Source of the DNA: Roseimaritima multifibrata
GTDB lineage: Bacteria > Planctomycetota > Planctomycetia > Pirellulales > Pirellulaceae
Length of the DNA: 64,000 nt
Assembly: GCF_007741495.1 (NCBI RefSeq)
Contig: NZ_CP036262.1
Span: forward strand, 372,001-436,000
Direction of reading: 5' to 3'
The notes beneath the pieces were generated by a model, which was not told the origin of the DNA, did no database searches, and worked only from the letters and a program-made list of their open reading frames with translations. Shown piece after piece: positions 19,580 through 27,902 of this stretch. The stretch's first letter is position 1. Each line of letters opens with the position of its first letter. The position numbers and the translations under genes were made by a program.

Positions 19580-20008
19580 ATGAAACTCGACATGTGGGAC
19601 TACCTGACATTCCTTTGCTTTTTTGTGATTGGGACTGGCTTCCTTGTTACGCTGGTCTTCGTCCTGGGCTTGCCTGGACGGATCGCCCGCGCCCGCAAGC
19701 ATCCAGAAGCCGAGGCGATCGACATGATGGGTTGGGTGGGATTCCTTGCCGTCGTGCCATGGATTCAGGCGTTCGTGTGGGCGTTCAAGCCGACCGATGT
19801 GATCGATATACGCCGGTTCCCGAAAGAGGAACAAGCGGCGCTTGAACAGGAGGCCCGCGAATACGCGGAAGCCAACGCACCAAGGCGATCAAAAAAGAAG
19901 CTGGCAACAGCTGCATCAGCACCATCACAAGACCCGTCGGCACCAACCGCTTCAGTGTCGTCGACAGATAAACCGGCAGCCCCAGTGCCAGACCAAGATG
20001 AGAATTAA
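19580..20008 (+). CDS. DUF3302 inner-membrane protein (YiaW-like)
   Basis: From ATG 19580 the product is 142 residues. Two transmembrane helices (YLTFLCFFVIGTGFLVTLVFVLG and WVGFLAVVPWIQAFVWAF) surround a short RARKHPEAEAIDMMGW loop, the pattern of DUF3302 proteins such as E. coli YiaW. The C-terminal tail is low-complexity and Ala/Pro/Ser-rich. The next gene, 14 bp on, is a YiaV-like HlyD protein, the same pairing as E. coli yiaVW, so both probably form a membrane-fusion complex of unknown substrate. The longer upstream frame lacks support. Confidence 0.8.
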   Translation: MKLDMWDYLTFLCFFVIGTGFLVTLVFVLGLPGRIARARKHPEAEAIDMMGWVGFLAVVPWIQAFVWAFKPTDVIDIRRFPKEEQAALEQEAREYAEANAPRRSKKKLATAASAPSQDPSAPTASVSSTDKPAAPVPDQDEN

Positions 20009-20022
20009 TAGGAATTCATAGA

Positions 20023-21438
20023 ATGCTGCTTGGACTACTCATTTCTTTTGTCTACATCGCGGTTGTGTGGCTTGTCTTTTTTAAGTTCAAACTGCTGAAA
20101 TTCACGATGGGTTGGGGCGTCGTGTCGGTGCTCTTCGGGCTGCACCTGCTATTGATCTTCCTGATCGGAATTCGGTTTACGGCGCCCTACTCAAAGGATG
20201 CGAAAGTCGTTCAGCATACGGTTCAGCTCACGCCTCGTTTGTCCGAACCGACTCTCGTGACAGCCGTCTTGGTGGAGCCCAATGTTCCGGTCAAGAAGGG
20301 GCAACCGCTTTTTCAGTTTGATCGTCAGCTTTACGAAAGTAAGGTCAACGCAGCCAAAGCGAAGCTCGCCGCAGCTGAGCAATCTGTCCTGCAGTTGAAA
20401 GCCTCGTTGGACGCTGCCACTGCGACGGTGGACGAATCTCGGGCAAAGAAGGTAACGCTGCAAGCCGCACTCGTGGCCTCGACGAAAGCGGTTGCGGAGG
20501 CCAAGGCAAAACAGGTTACACTCAAGTCCGCGTTGGATTCGGTTATCGCGACCTTGGCAGAAGCCAAAGCGGAACGACTGTACTCCCAGGAAACCCTCCA
20601 GATTGCGGAGTCGATCAAGGTAAGTAACAGCAACGCCATTAGTCAGATGAAATATGACCAGGCGGCGACAGAACTTAAAAGGTACGACGCCAAGGTTGAC
20701 GCCGCCCAAGCGAATGTCGAACGGGCCCGGTCGGCCTATGAACAGGAAGCTCTGGCAGCGATCGATGTGGCGGTCGCGAACGAGGCGCGACTGCGGTCCG
20801 AAGCTGGCGCTGAAGCCGATGCAGCGATCGCTGTCACCATCGCCAACCAGAACGCCGCTCGCTTGGCCTTCGAATCACAGATCGACGGCGAGAATACTTT
20901 GGTAGCGCAATGCAAGGCAGAGTTGGCGGAGGCGACGTACTACTTGGACAATACTACGATGGTCGCCCCTGCAGATGGGTACATTATCAACCTGCAAGTC
21001 CAGCCTGGGATGGTGGCAGGGATCGTGCGATTCGGGGCAATCGCTACCTTCATCGTTGATGCCGAAAGGTATGTGTTAGCGACCTACACCCAGGAACAAC
21101 TTAAGTATGTCAAAGAGTCGCAGTCCGTGGAGGTTGCGTTCGATCTGTACCCGGGAGAAATTTTTAAGGGAAAAGTCGAGAACATCTGGCAAGGAAGTGG
21201 CGGTGGTCAAATGACGCCCAGTGGTCAATTGCCGACGTTCGTCCCCCAGGATCCCGACCAGCCCCAGGGCTTGTTTGCCGTCCAGATTGTCATGGACGAC
21301 GAGAACGAATCACAGTTTCCCATCGGCGCTCAGGGCGCGGCCGCGATCTATACCGGCAACGAAGGTTTTGGGGCGCTGCGGAAAATTGGGATCCGCGGCT
21401 ACAGTTGGTCTAACTGGCTCTACCCGATGGACTTCTAA
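20023..21438 (+). CDS. HlyD-family membrane fusion protein (YiaV-like)
   Basis: The 471-residue protein begins with two hydrophobic helices, then the biotinyl-lipoyl half motif (AVLVEPNVPVKKGQPLFQFD). A long alpha-helical coiled coil (about 105-300, Ala/Lys-rich with several internal repeats) precedes the second half motif (DNTTMVAPADGYIINLQVQPG) and a beta-barrel. This is the layout of periplasmic adaptor proteins. It follows the DUF3302 gene and is followed by a porin, suggesting an envelope-spanning export or uptake route. Confidence 0.87.
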   Translation: MLLGLLISFVYIAVVWLVFFKFKLLKFTMGWGVVSVLFGLHLLLIFLIGIRFTAPYSKDAKVVQHTVQLTPRLSEPTLVTAVLVEPNVPVKKGQPLFQFDRQLYESKVNAAKAKLAAAEQSVLQLKASLDAATATVDESRAKKVTLQAALVASTKAVAEAKAKQVTLKSALDSVIATLAEAKAERLYSQETLQIAESIKVSNSNAISQMKYDQAATELKRYDAKVDAAQANVERARSAYEQEALAAIDVAVANEARLRSEAGAEADAAIAVTIANQNAARLAFESQIDGENTLVAQCKAELAEATYYLDNTTMVAPADGYIINLQVQPGMVAGIVRFGAIATFIVDAERYVLATYTQEQLKYVKESQSVEVAFDLYPGEIFKGKVENIWQGSGGGQMTPSGQLPTFVPQDPDQPQGLFAVQIVMDDENESQFPIGAQGAAAIYTGNEGFGALRKIGIRGYSWSNWLYPMDF

Positions 21439-21825
21439 CATTCTGGATCTTTTCGATTCAATTGTTCCAGGTTCCAAGCCAACAGCAACGATCAAGAAAT
21501 CTTCTCGAAGCTGTGGATGAACGCGGCGATTGTCAGTCGCAGCCGCCCTCACCATTCAAGGTGTTATCTGTTTTCTCGCCGGCGGGTAGCTGCTGCTGTG
21601 CGAAGTGGCTTCGGCGGAGCCATAAGGAATCCGGATTGTCGGTATTGTTTTCCTGATCGGAACCGTCCGCGTCACGGCTTGCTGGTCATCGACCGACGTC
21701 CACCTTTTCCTTCGCACGCTTGATTCTTCTGACGATACAGACACGGTATTGTGCTTTCGCGCGGCTTGGCGGCCCCCGCCCCAATCAAGGGGGCTGGAAT
21801 GCGGAACCGGTTGCCTTGCACGAGG
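21439..21825. other. Intergenic spacer before the porin
   Basis: About 390 bp with no supported gene, between two same-strand genes. The region could hold a separate porin promoter. Confidence 0.35.
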
Positions 21826-23112
21826 ATGGCGCGGATGGATTCGCTCAAGGATGTTTTTTTGACGGGCTTGGTGATTCTCGTATTTACCACGCAGGATTTC
21901 GCCGTGGACGCGGCAGGCATGGACGATGGTGGCCAGATCGGATGTGACGCGAGCGTCTGTGACGGTTCCAATGTTTCTTGGCCGCGAATGTACACTTCTA
22001 AGTTGGCGGACGCATGGGGATTGACCATCAGCGGTCATCTTCAGCAAGGCACCACGACGAACTCGGGGAATCCAATCAATCCGCCATCTGGCTCAGGCAA
22101 CATGCCGGCGACGCTATTCAACTATCGAAATGACGAGTACATGCTCAACCAGATGGCGTGGACAGTCGCCCGCAAGGCGGACAACGGCGGATCCGGTTGG
22201 GATGTCGGCGGTCAGATTGATTTCGTGTACGGCACTGACTACATCTTCTTGCAATCGCGAGGACTGGAGACGGACGGTGATTTTCTAAACCGCTGGAACA
22301 GCAGCAACGGCAGCGGAGTCGGTGGAAATGGATTGATGGGTTTGGCGCTGCCGCAACTGTATCTCGAAGTTGCTTACAACGACCTGACGTTCACTCTTGG
22401 GCATTTTTATGAGCCCCTTGGATATGAGCGTCCCGTGCCGACTGAAAACTTCTATTATTCCACGTCTTACGGCCACAATTTTGGCTTCGAAACATCGCAA
22501 GTCACGGGTGCCATGGTGGATTGGCAGGCCAATGACCAGTGGACTTTCACGGGAGGGGCTCATCGTGGAATGTTGAATTGGGAGGACAACAATAATGATC
22601 TGAACGCCTTCGCTGGATTCACATACATCCCAGCGGGGAAGCAGGAGTCGCTCCAGTTCCTTTTTGATATTGGCAAGGAAGATGATGCCGGAACGGCATA
22701 TCGTTACTTACATAGCATCACCTTCAGTAAGGAGATTGGTAATTCTTGGAGCTACGTCATTCACAGTGACTTTGGCGCGGAGCAACACGCAGCGGCCGAT
22801 GGAGGAATGGCATACTGGTACAACGTTGTTCAGTGGCTGGCGTATCAGATCGACGATCACTGGGCGATGGGCGTGAGGTATGAATGGTTCGACGACATCG
22901 ACGGTGCGGCGGTGTCGCCGACGCCCGGTCCAGGCGTTTATCATGACATTACGCTGGGGCTAAACTACAAACCAAATAAAAGCGTCATCGTCCGCCCGGA
23001 AATCCGTTGGGATTGGTTCGATTCAGATACTGGCGTTGGTCCCGGGCCATTCGCGAATGGGACCAAACGGAATCAATTCATGGCCGCCGTGGATATGACT
23101 CTCTCTTTCTAG
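21826..23112 (+). CDS. BBP2-type outer-membrane beta-barrel porin
   Basis: The frame opens at 21751, but the likely start is an ATG at 21826 or 21835, directly before a signal sequence (DSLKDVFLTGLVILVFTT). Mature features are alternating aromatic beta strands and the sequence LTFTLGHFYEPLGYERPVPTENFYYSTSYGHNFG, characteristic of the BBP2 (OmpL-like) barrels common in planctomycetes. The C-terminus ends in FMAAVDMTLSF with terminal Phe, typical of outer-membrane barrels. It probably passes small solutes and may partner the HlyD protein upstream. Confidence 0.82.
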   Translation: MARMDSLKDVFLTGLVILVFTTQDFAVDAAGMDDGGQIGCDASVCDGSNVSWPRMYTSKLADAWGLTISGHLQQGTTTNSGNPINPPSGSGNMPATLFNYRNDEYMLNQMAWTVARKADNGGSGWDVGGQIDFVYGTDYIFLQSRGLETDGDFLNRWNSSNGSGVGGNGLMGLALPQLYLEVAYNDLTFTLGHFYEPLGYERPVPTENFYYSTSYGHNFGFETSQVTGAMVDWQANDQWTFTGGAHRGMLNWEDNNNDLNAFAGFTYIPAGKQESLQFLFDIGKEDDAGTAYRYLHSITFSKEIGNSWSYVIHSDFGAEQHAAADGGMAYWYNVVQWLAYQIDDHWAMGVRYEWFDDIDGAAVSPTPGPGVYHDITLGLNYKPNKSVIVRPEIRWDWFDSDTGVGPGPFANGTKRNQFMAAVDMTLSF

Positions 23113-23430
23113 TCATGCCCAAAGTCTAGTTTTAAAATTAGCCGGTTTAGTGAGTGCGGTCAGTCACGTAGATGCCGGGAATGGGGAAATCGAACCGTGC
23201 CGCTCGGCAATCGTACAGAAAGCACAATGCATTTGCTGGTCGGCTTGCACCGATCCGCCAAGAAATCCGCCCGCAGATGCCAAAGTCGTTGGCATTAGGA
23301 TCGCGCTCTTCCGCTAAGAATTTAAGTTTGGGATCACCTCATCGCGGAAGCATGCTTGGCCGATAATACGTCATCAATACATTTCACGTCCCCAGCGACT
23401 AGCGTAAGAACATGTTGTCCGCCGCGTAGC
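23113..23430. other. Left boundary of the cassette array
   Basis: There is no gene here. The last part (about 23380-23420) has agcgtaagaacatg before GTTGTCC, matching the right half of the array sites. No convincing left half is seen, so the array seems to start with a decayed site. Confidence 0.5.
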
Positions 23431-23880
23431 TCAGATGGGTTCCCCGCATTCTTGGCAGAACTTTGAGTCGTCTTCGTTCAGCTTCTGGCAGCTGCGGCAT
23501 CTGATCACCACTTTGGGTTCAGAGCCACGGTCCAGCATTTCGGGAATGCCTGATTCATCCAATGCGTCTGCGACCATCCCGCCGGTCATTTTACTATACG
23601 GCTTCAGGTCTTCTCTGGCTTTCTTAGGGTCAAGAACAACTCCAGAACCGGCAAGTCCACGCGCCCCAATGTGAGCAATTATTTTACCGGCAACGAAGAG
23701 AACCATCCCGCCGATTGCACGAAATACGAACGAGCGAGTTTGTCCCTCAAAATTGTCGAAGTTTCCAAAGTTCATCGCTCCGGTAACGAAGACCGATAAG
23801 AAGAGTAAAACACCCGCGATTGAAATGGCGATACCGATGTAGTACGCAGTCTTGCGTTCATTTGAAATTTGGTCGCTCAT
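23431..23880 (-). CDS. Membrane protein with C-terminal zinc ribbon (cassette gene)
   Basis: The 149-residue protein has two transmembrane helices (AYYIGIAISIAGVLLFLSVFVTGAM and FRAIGGMVLFVAGKIIAHIGARGLA). It ends in a double-CxxC zinc ribbon (CRSCQKLNEDDSKFCQECG). The stop lies 11 bp from an attC right core (23414-23420) and the start 9 bp from the next left core (23889). The function is unknown; zinc ribbons on small membrane proteins often mediate protein contacts. Confidence 0.75.
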   Translation of the reverse strand: MSDQISNERKTAYYIGIAISIAGVLLFLSVFVTGAMNFGNFDNFEGQTRSFVFRAIGGMVLFVAGKIIAHIGARGLAGSGVVLDPKKAREDLKPYSKMTGGMVADALDESGIPEMLDRGSEPKVVIRCRSCQKLNEDDSKFCQECGEPI

Positions 23881-23888
23881 TGTGAATG

Positions 23889-24098
23889 GCCTGCGGAAGG
23901 TTTGGCCGACGCCGATAGTGACCGAAGCGATCGGCGTTAAATAGGATCGGTTAATGATACGTTAGTTGCGGTAAATAACCAAATCAGGTGTCTGCGGTGC
24001 TCCGCACCCGTTGGCGTTCTCGAAGGCTCCAGCTGTTCTCCCCAGCCAGCGACCTTCCAACATTAAAGCCGCAGCGTACCGGCCAAACCATGTTGGGC
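23889..24098. repeat. attC-like site, long type
   Basis: About 210 bp. The left core GCCTGCG has lost AAC; the right core GTTGGGC is intact. The arms tttggccg and cggccaaa pair. Confidence 0.75.
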
Positions 24099-24427
24099 GT
24101 CGCTGAATGCCCAAAAAGCGATCCATCCCGAAAGACATCAAACCGACCGCGCAACCAATGCGAAGTTTGAATCACCGATAGATACAGACAGACACGGATG
24201 ATGTGAATAGCCGAACGCCAGTCGTGCGCGCCAAGCATGACATTCGCGCTCATTAGCGGGCAAATTTTGCGTGGCAGATTTTTGCCCGCGAATCACGCCA
24301 ATAAGCGCGAATGAATCGCCGGGGTGTGACTGGTTGCCTAATCGAAGCGATCACGGCCATCGCTTCGCTGGAATTTTCCACCTCCGAGAGTCCGTCCGCG
24401 CACCCGCGAACCACAACAGTCTGAGAC
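24099..24427. other. Gene-less cassette with a nested palindrome
   Basis: No coding frame is supported. Two nested inverted repeats are seen: CATTCGCGCT 24241-24250 with AGCGCGAATG 24304-24313, and GCGGGCAAA 24256-24264 with TTTGCCCGC 24281-24289. This may be a non-coding cassette or a cassette invaded by a small repeat. Confidence 0.5.
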
Positions 24428-24637
24428 GCCTAACGAAAGGTTTTGCCGACACCGTTTGTAAACGAAGCGATTGACGTGAGCTAGGATCCTTTAACGATAC
24501 GTTAGTTGAGGTGAATCGCCAAACCAGGTGTCCGCGGTGTACCGGACCGGTTGACGTTCTCGAAGGATCATGCCGTTTTCCTAGCGAAAAATGTTCTAAC
24601 AGTGAAGCCGCGGCATTGAGGCCAAACCATGTTTTGC
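24428..24637. repeat. attC-like site, long type
   Basis: The left core GCCTAAC is intact; the right core GTTTTGC is degenerate. The inner arms ttttgccg and ggccaaaac are nearly complementary. Confidence 0.75.
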
Positions 24638-24651
24638 GTCGATGTCTTTTG

Positions 24652-24918
24652 CTACCTGGCCGGCCTTGAGATTCGGTTCGCAAGCACTGCCCCAGCAGTC
24701 CCGCCAGCAACCATCGCAACCGCCCATAAGATTAAAGAAAATAGTCGCGTTCTCGAGAAGATCGGATTCTGCCAAATGAAAGTTAGGCCAAGGAACCAAC
24801 CGGCAATTGTGCCAACGGCAACGAGTGCGATTAGCGTTGCCAGAGATTTCCAACGTGTTCGACTGGAAGTAAGCTTGACGTTATTCGAGTCCCGTGGCGA
24901 TTCGTAAGGATTCTTCAA
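24652..24918 (-). CDS. Small membrane protein with NPYESP start (cassette gene)
   Basis: The 88-residue protein starts at TTG 24918, 11 bp from the next site, and opens KNPYESPRD, the planctomycete-type NPY motif. Two transmembrane helices follow (LATLIALVAVGTIAGWFLGLTF and LFSLILWAVAMVAGGTAGAVLA). The stop lies 15 bp from a right core. There is no known domain. Flanking attC sites and small size fit a single-gene cassette. Confidence 0.65.
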   Translation of the reverse strand: MKNPYESPRDSNNVKLTSSRTRWKSLATLIALVAVGTIAGWFLGLTFIWQNPIFSRTRLFSLILWAVAMVAGGTAGAVLANRISRPAR

Positions 24919-24928
24919 ACGAGTGCCC

Positions 24929-25056
24929 GCGTAACCGAAGGTTTGTATGACACCGCCCTAAACGATTTCTGAACTACGAGAAATTGTACCAAGGCCAGCC
25001 CGCGTCGCCAAACGCGGAAGGTGTGTCGAAGGCCTAGCGGTAACTCCATGTTATGT
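24929..25056. repeat. attC-like site, short type
   Basis: The left core is GCGTAAC and the right core GTTATGT, each one base off consensus. The centre (caccgccctaaacg to gcctagcgg) belongs to the short class. Confidence 0.75.
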
Positions 25057-25572
25057 GCCGCTTCGCAGCTGTTCGCGTTGTCTCTCGCGCAAAATGAACA
25101 CGATAAGCACAACACCACCAAGAAACCCAACCAGGTAACTGGCACTATGCGCCCAGAGGTCGATCAAAAACGGCACGTGACGATCCGCGGGAACACGGTC
25201 GGCGATAGACCCAACGAGAATCACCCAGCCATTCGATGCGGCGATCCAGCCCACGAGACCAGCGAGCGTGGCAATTGCGAAAGAGATCGCGGACAATCGA
25301 ATCAAGGGCTGCCATAGGGTTCGAGGTTCGCGTTTAGGCCAGCGCCCAAGGCGACATGCAGCAGCAAGTGGAACACCCAGCAGTACGCCGACCCACCAAG
25401 TCGCGATGACGCCCCAGCCGAGTCCGAGTAACGTCGGGTCGTCAGTTGGGAATGCAGGCGGGTGTCCGATTGTGAAGTATTCGACGCAAATGCGAGCCGT
25501 GATTTGGTCGTGGATGATTCCGTATGCCACACAGGTCGCGACGCACATCAGGATAATCGCGATCCATTTCAT
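25051..25572 (-). CDS. Four-helix membrane protein (cassette gene)
   Basis: The ATG at 25572 (an alternative at 25587 overlaps the attC core) gives 173 residues with about four hydrophobic helices: IAIILMCVATCVAYGIIHD, GVIATWWVGVLLGVPLAAA, ISFAIATLAGLVGWIAAS and ASYLVGFLGGVVLIVFIL. The basic C-terminus RERQREQLRSGT is cytosolic-like. No family is recognised. Its stop codon lies within the right end of the preceding attC-like site, consistent with tight packing of a cassette gene against its recombination site. Confidence 0.7.
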   Translation of the reverse strand: MKWIAIILMCVATCVAYGIIHDQITARICVEYFTIGHPPAFPTDDPTLLGLGWGVIATWWVGVLLGVPLAAACRLGRWPKREPRTLWQPLIRLSAISFAIATLAGLVGWIAASNGWVILVGSIADRVPADRHVPFLIDLWAHSASYLVGFLGGVVLIVFILRERQREQLRSGT

Positions 25573-25583
25573 TAGGCTGCGGT

Positions 25584-25722
25584 ACATAACGGAAGGTTTG
25601 GCCGGCATCGACGCAACCGAAGCGAAGATGTTCTGGATCTGATTCGATTGTATAATGGAAACGCGGTCCAATCCACGCCGAAGATGTCCCCGAAGGGGCT
25701 TTGCGTAAAAACCATGTTCTAC
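25584..25722. repeat. attC-like site, mixed type
   Basis: The left arm aaggtttggccgg is of the long class, while the right arm gcgtaaaaaccatg before GTTCTAC is of the short class. The two ends therefore look as if they came from different families. Confidence 0.7.
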
Positions 25723-25760
25723 GACCGTCAGAACTGCAAACCGGTTAAATTCGAGATGTC

Positions 25761-26003
25761 GTGGCAACAGAAATCCCAAGCGATTTAGTCCCGTTCGTAC
25801 AACGAATGGTCTCCGAAAAGAGGTTCCTGAACGAGTCGGATGTGCTTGCCGAAGGGTTGCGCATGTTGCAGGCAAGGGAAACGCTTCACGCTGAAGTGCG
25901 AAAGGGGTTCGATCAGTTGGACGCCGGTAAAGGTATTCCAGCCGAAGATGTTTACCGCCGTGCGGAAGAGCGAATCCGGGAAATTGAGAATGGCAAAGAC
26001 TAA
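25761..26003 (+). CDS. ParD-type antitoxin (module 1)
   Basis: The 80-residue GTG-started protein has a ribbon-helix-helix N-terminus (ATEIPSDLVPFVQRMVSEKRFLNESDVLAEGLRML), as in ParD antitoxins, and an acidic tail (EDVYRRAEERIREIE) that would wrap the toxin. Its stop overlaps the toxin start by one base. The module lies on the plus strand, against the majority of cassette genes, which suggests it has its own promoter, probably autorepressed by the antitoxin as is usual for ParDE. Confidence 0.85.
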   Translation: MATEIPSDLVPFVQRMVSEKRFLNESDVLAEGLRMLQARETLHAEVRKGFDQLDAGKGIPAEDVYRRAEERIREIENGKD

Positions 26004-26236
26004 TGGCAAGTGTCATCTACGCACCGGAGGCAGCACGCAATTGGTTGCGCAAGATGCGGGAGGCTTGCGAAGCAATTGCGACCCAGACTCAGATGGGTGA
26101 GCTGCGGCCAAGATTTGGTGTGCCAGGAGCCCGGTCATTCAGCGTTGGCAACTACGTGATCTTCTACCGCGCGATCGAAGGTGGCGTAGAAGTGTCTCGC
26201 GTCATTCACGGCAATCGTGACATGCGAAACGTCTAG
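26003..26236 (+). CDS. ParE/RelE-family toxin (module 1)
   Basis: The 77-residue protein has the RelE/ParE fold signature: AARNWLRKMREACEAIA helices and the sheet PGARSFSVGNYVIFYRAIEGGVEVSRVIHGNRD. Relatives target gyrase (ParE) or ribosome-bound mRNA (RelE); the target here cannot be fixed. The stop lies 3 bp from an attC left core (26240). Toxin-antitoxin cassettes in other bacteria stabilise large arrays against loss. Confidence 0.87.
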   Translation: MASVIYAPEAARNWLRKMREACEAIATQTQMGELRPRFGVPGARSFSVGNYVIFYRAIEGGVEVSRVIHGNRDMRNV

Positions 26237-26239
26237 GTC

Positions 26240-26367
26240 GCACAACGGAAGGTTTTTACGGCACCGCCCCAGACGATTTCTGAACTACGAGAAATTGTAA
26301 CAAGGCCAGCCCGCGTCGCCAAACGCGGAAGGTGTGTCGAAGGCCTAGCGTAAAAACCATGTTAGAC
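26240..26367. repeat. attC-like site, short type
   Basis: The left core is GCACAAC and the right core GTTAGAC. The perfectly paired inner arms are ggtttttacg and cgtaaaaacc. Confidence 0.85.
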
Positions 26368-26381
26368 GCCCCGGACCACGC

Positions 26382-26795
26382 CTATTCGATTGGGGGCTCA
26401 AAAGACAGGTCAGCGTAATCGAGCACCAAGAACAGAAAGTAGAGGCAGGCAGTTTGTTCGTGGTCCGTGATAGGATGTTTGTCAAGAAAACGATTTACGT
26501 CCGGGTAGTGATCGTTGATGCGTACGCGTTCTGCAACGGCAGCCAGTTCTTCCATTTGCTGGGGCGTTGCCGATTCGAGAAAGTCGAAGATGGTGTCATC
26601 GAATTGAAAGCGGCCGTATTCGAGCGCCGGCTCCGTAAGATACGCAAGCTCATCAGGTAGTTCGCTTAGAGCACCCGGGTCGGTCAGGCGAGGCGGCTCG
26701 GGCTCGGGAGTGTTTATCATCAGAGCGTTTGGATTTGGTGAGGATTCACCGCAGCCAATCAGCGTGAGCAAGCAGATTGCGGTAATGAGCCTCAT
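26382..26795 (-). CDS. Lipoprotein (cassette gene)
   Basis: The 137-residue protein has a lipobox (LLTLIGCGESS) and is probably lipid-anchored after signal peptidase II cleavage at Cys15. The mature part is acidic and helical (PQQMEELAAVAERVRINDHYPDVNRFLDKHPITDHEQTACLYFLFLVLDYADLS) with no known domain. The stop lies 15 bp from a right core and the start 13 bp from the next left core. It could modify the surface, for example as a receptor mask, but that is speculation. Confidence 0.72.
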   Translation of the reverse strand: MRLITAICLLTLIGCGESSPNPNALMINTPEPEPPRLTDPGALSELPDELAYLTEPALEYGRFQFDDTIFDFLESATPQQMEELAAVAERVRINDHYPDVNRFLDKHPITDHEQTACLYFLFLVLDYADLSFEPPIE

Positions 26796-26807
26796 TGGTC
26801 GAGGGTC

Positions 26808-26948
26808 GCCCAGCGGAAGGTTTGGCCGACACCGTTTTTGACCGGTGCGAGAAGACGTGGCAAACCGGGAGATTCTACCATTGCGGCCCCGGTTCGCCTA
26901 TAATGGAAGGCGTGCCCGAAGGGCCTCAGCGGCAAAACCATGTTGGCG
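26808..26948. repeat. attC-like site, mixed type
   Basis: The left core GCCCAGC is degenerate; the right core is GTTGGCG. The arms tttggccg and cggcaaaacc match with one mismatch. Confidence 0.75.
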
Positions 26949-26988
26949 GTCGCGGTCCATCGGGAAAACGCCATGGAGAATCGACGAC

Positions 26989-27234
26989 ATGTCAACCGTT
27001 CCCGTTGAATTACCAGATCATTTGATGTCGTATGTGGATCAAAATGTCGAGCAAGGCGGTTTTGCGAGTGCAAGCGAATATATTGTTGCCCTGGTCGCAG
27101 CAGCAAGCGAAAAGCAGGGCGAAATTGAGCGGGCCTTGATGGCCGGAATCGCAAGCGGTCCTGCAGAGCCTTGGACAGAGAACGAATGGCAAGCGATCAA
27201 GAGCCGAGTTGTTTCAAAGGCATCGAGTAAGTGA
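26989..27234 (+). CDS. ParD-type antitoxin (module 2)
   Basis: From ATG 26989 the product has 81 residues: STVPVELPDHLMSYVDQNVEQGGFASASEYIVALVAAASEKQ is the ParD ribbon-helix-helix and the remainder is a toxin-binding tail. Its TGA overlaps the GTG start of the toxin (GTGA). It differs clearly from module 1, so the two are not recent duplicates. Confidence 0.88.
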   Translation: MSTVPVELPDHLMSYVDQNVEQGGFASASEYIVALVAAASEKQGEIERALMAGIASGPAEPWTENEWQAIKSRVVSKASSK

Positions 27235-27554
27235 GCGACCTGAGGCCGATCATCCGGCGTCTGAAGGCAGCGGAGGACGTCGAACACCACGCGACGTACA
27301 TTGCCGATGGAAGCATTGACACGGCCTTGCGATTTCTCGAACGCGCCGAACAGACGATTAAAGGGCTGGCATTGTTTCCATCCAGCGGTTCGCTGTTTCC
27401 AAGTCGCAACCCAGAGTTCGCCGGCTTGCGAACCAAACTGGTGAAGGATTTCCCAAATCACGTTGTGTTCTACGTCGAGCGTCAGGACGCAATCGAAGTC
27501 ATTCGTGTTCTACGCGGTGGGCATGACATGAGCGTCGCAGTAGAGGAAAACTAG
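27231..27554 (+). CDS. ParE-family toxin (module 2)
   Basis: The 107-residue GTG-started protein shows typical ParE features: AAEDVEHHATYIADGSIDTALRFLERAEQTIKGLALFPSSG, then FAGLRTKLVKDFPNHVVFYVERQDAIEVIRVLRGGHD. ParE toxins of this type usually poison DNA gyrase. The stop is 5 bp from the left core of a minimal attC (27560). Confidence 0.9.
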   Translation: MSDLRPIIRRLKAAEDVEHHATYIADGSIDTALRFLERAEQTIKGLALFPSSGSLFPSRNPEFAGLRTKLVKDFPNHVVFYVERQDAIEVIRVLRGGHDMSVAVEEN

Positions 27555-27559
27555 CGACC

Positions 27560-27607
27560 GCACAACGGAAGGTGTGCCGAAGGCCTAGCGTAAAAAGCAT
27601 GTTAGGG
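27560..27607. repeat. Minimal 48-bp attC-like site
   Basis: The left core is GCACAAC and the right core GTTAGGG. The left arm ggtgtgccgaaggcc fuses directly to the right arm ctagcgtaaaaagcat, so the normal centre is missing. It looks like a deletion between the two internal repeats of a short-type site (aaggtttttacg and aaggtgtgccga). Confidence 0.75.
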
Positions 27608-27620
27608 GACGCCTGCACCG

Positions 27621-27902
27621 CTATTCAGCGTTGTCAATTGTACGATCAATTGCGTTGCGCAAGGTGCGGAGAAAGGATGTAACATCATCGTTCGGGCTGA
27701 GATGAACGTTGGGGGCGAACAGTTGTACGATCACCTCTAGCATGTCCGTGAACCAGCGGTCATCGTCCGCCATCGGTGGAATTGCGTGGATGCCGAGGTA
27801 GCTCACCGCACCAACCAAGACGTTCGGGTCGATGCCGTTCTGCTCGAGCCACTCGACGTGTTTCAGTGCGAGGGATTTGTAGTGAGCCGCCCTAGTTGCA
27901 AT
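27621..27902 (-). pseudogene. Orphan gene fragment, 5' end lost at a junction
   Basis: The frame reads ...[40 protein letters not shown], then an acidic helix and RTLRNAIDRTIDNAE before the stop, and looks protein-like to about 27902. There it meets the ThiF fragment head-to-head without an ATG/GTG/TTG. The first possible in-frame start further in is TTG 27818. Either a rare ATT start is used or the N-terminus was lost. There is no known family. Confidence 0.5.

Noticed and set aside
25051-26016. 321-residue minus-strand frame extending to 26016
   Set aside because: The upper part runs through an attC site and over the ParD gene; the real gene starts at 25572 or 25587.
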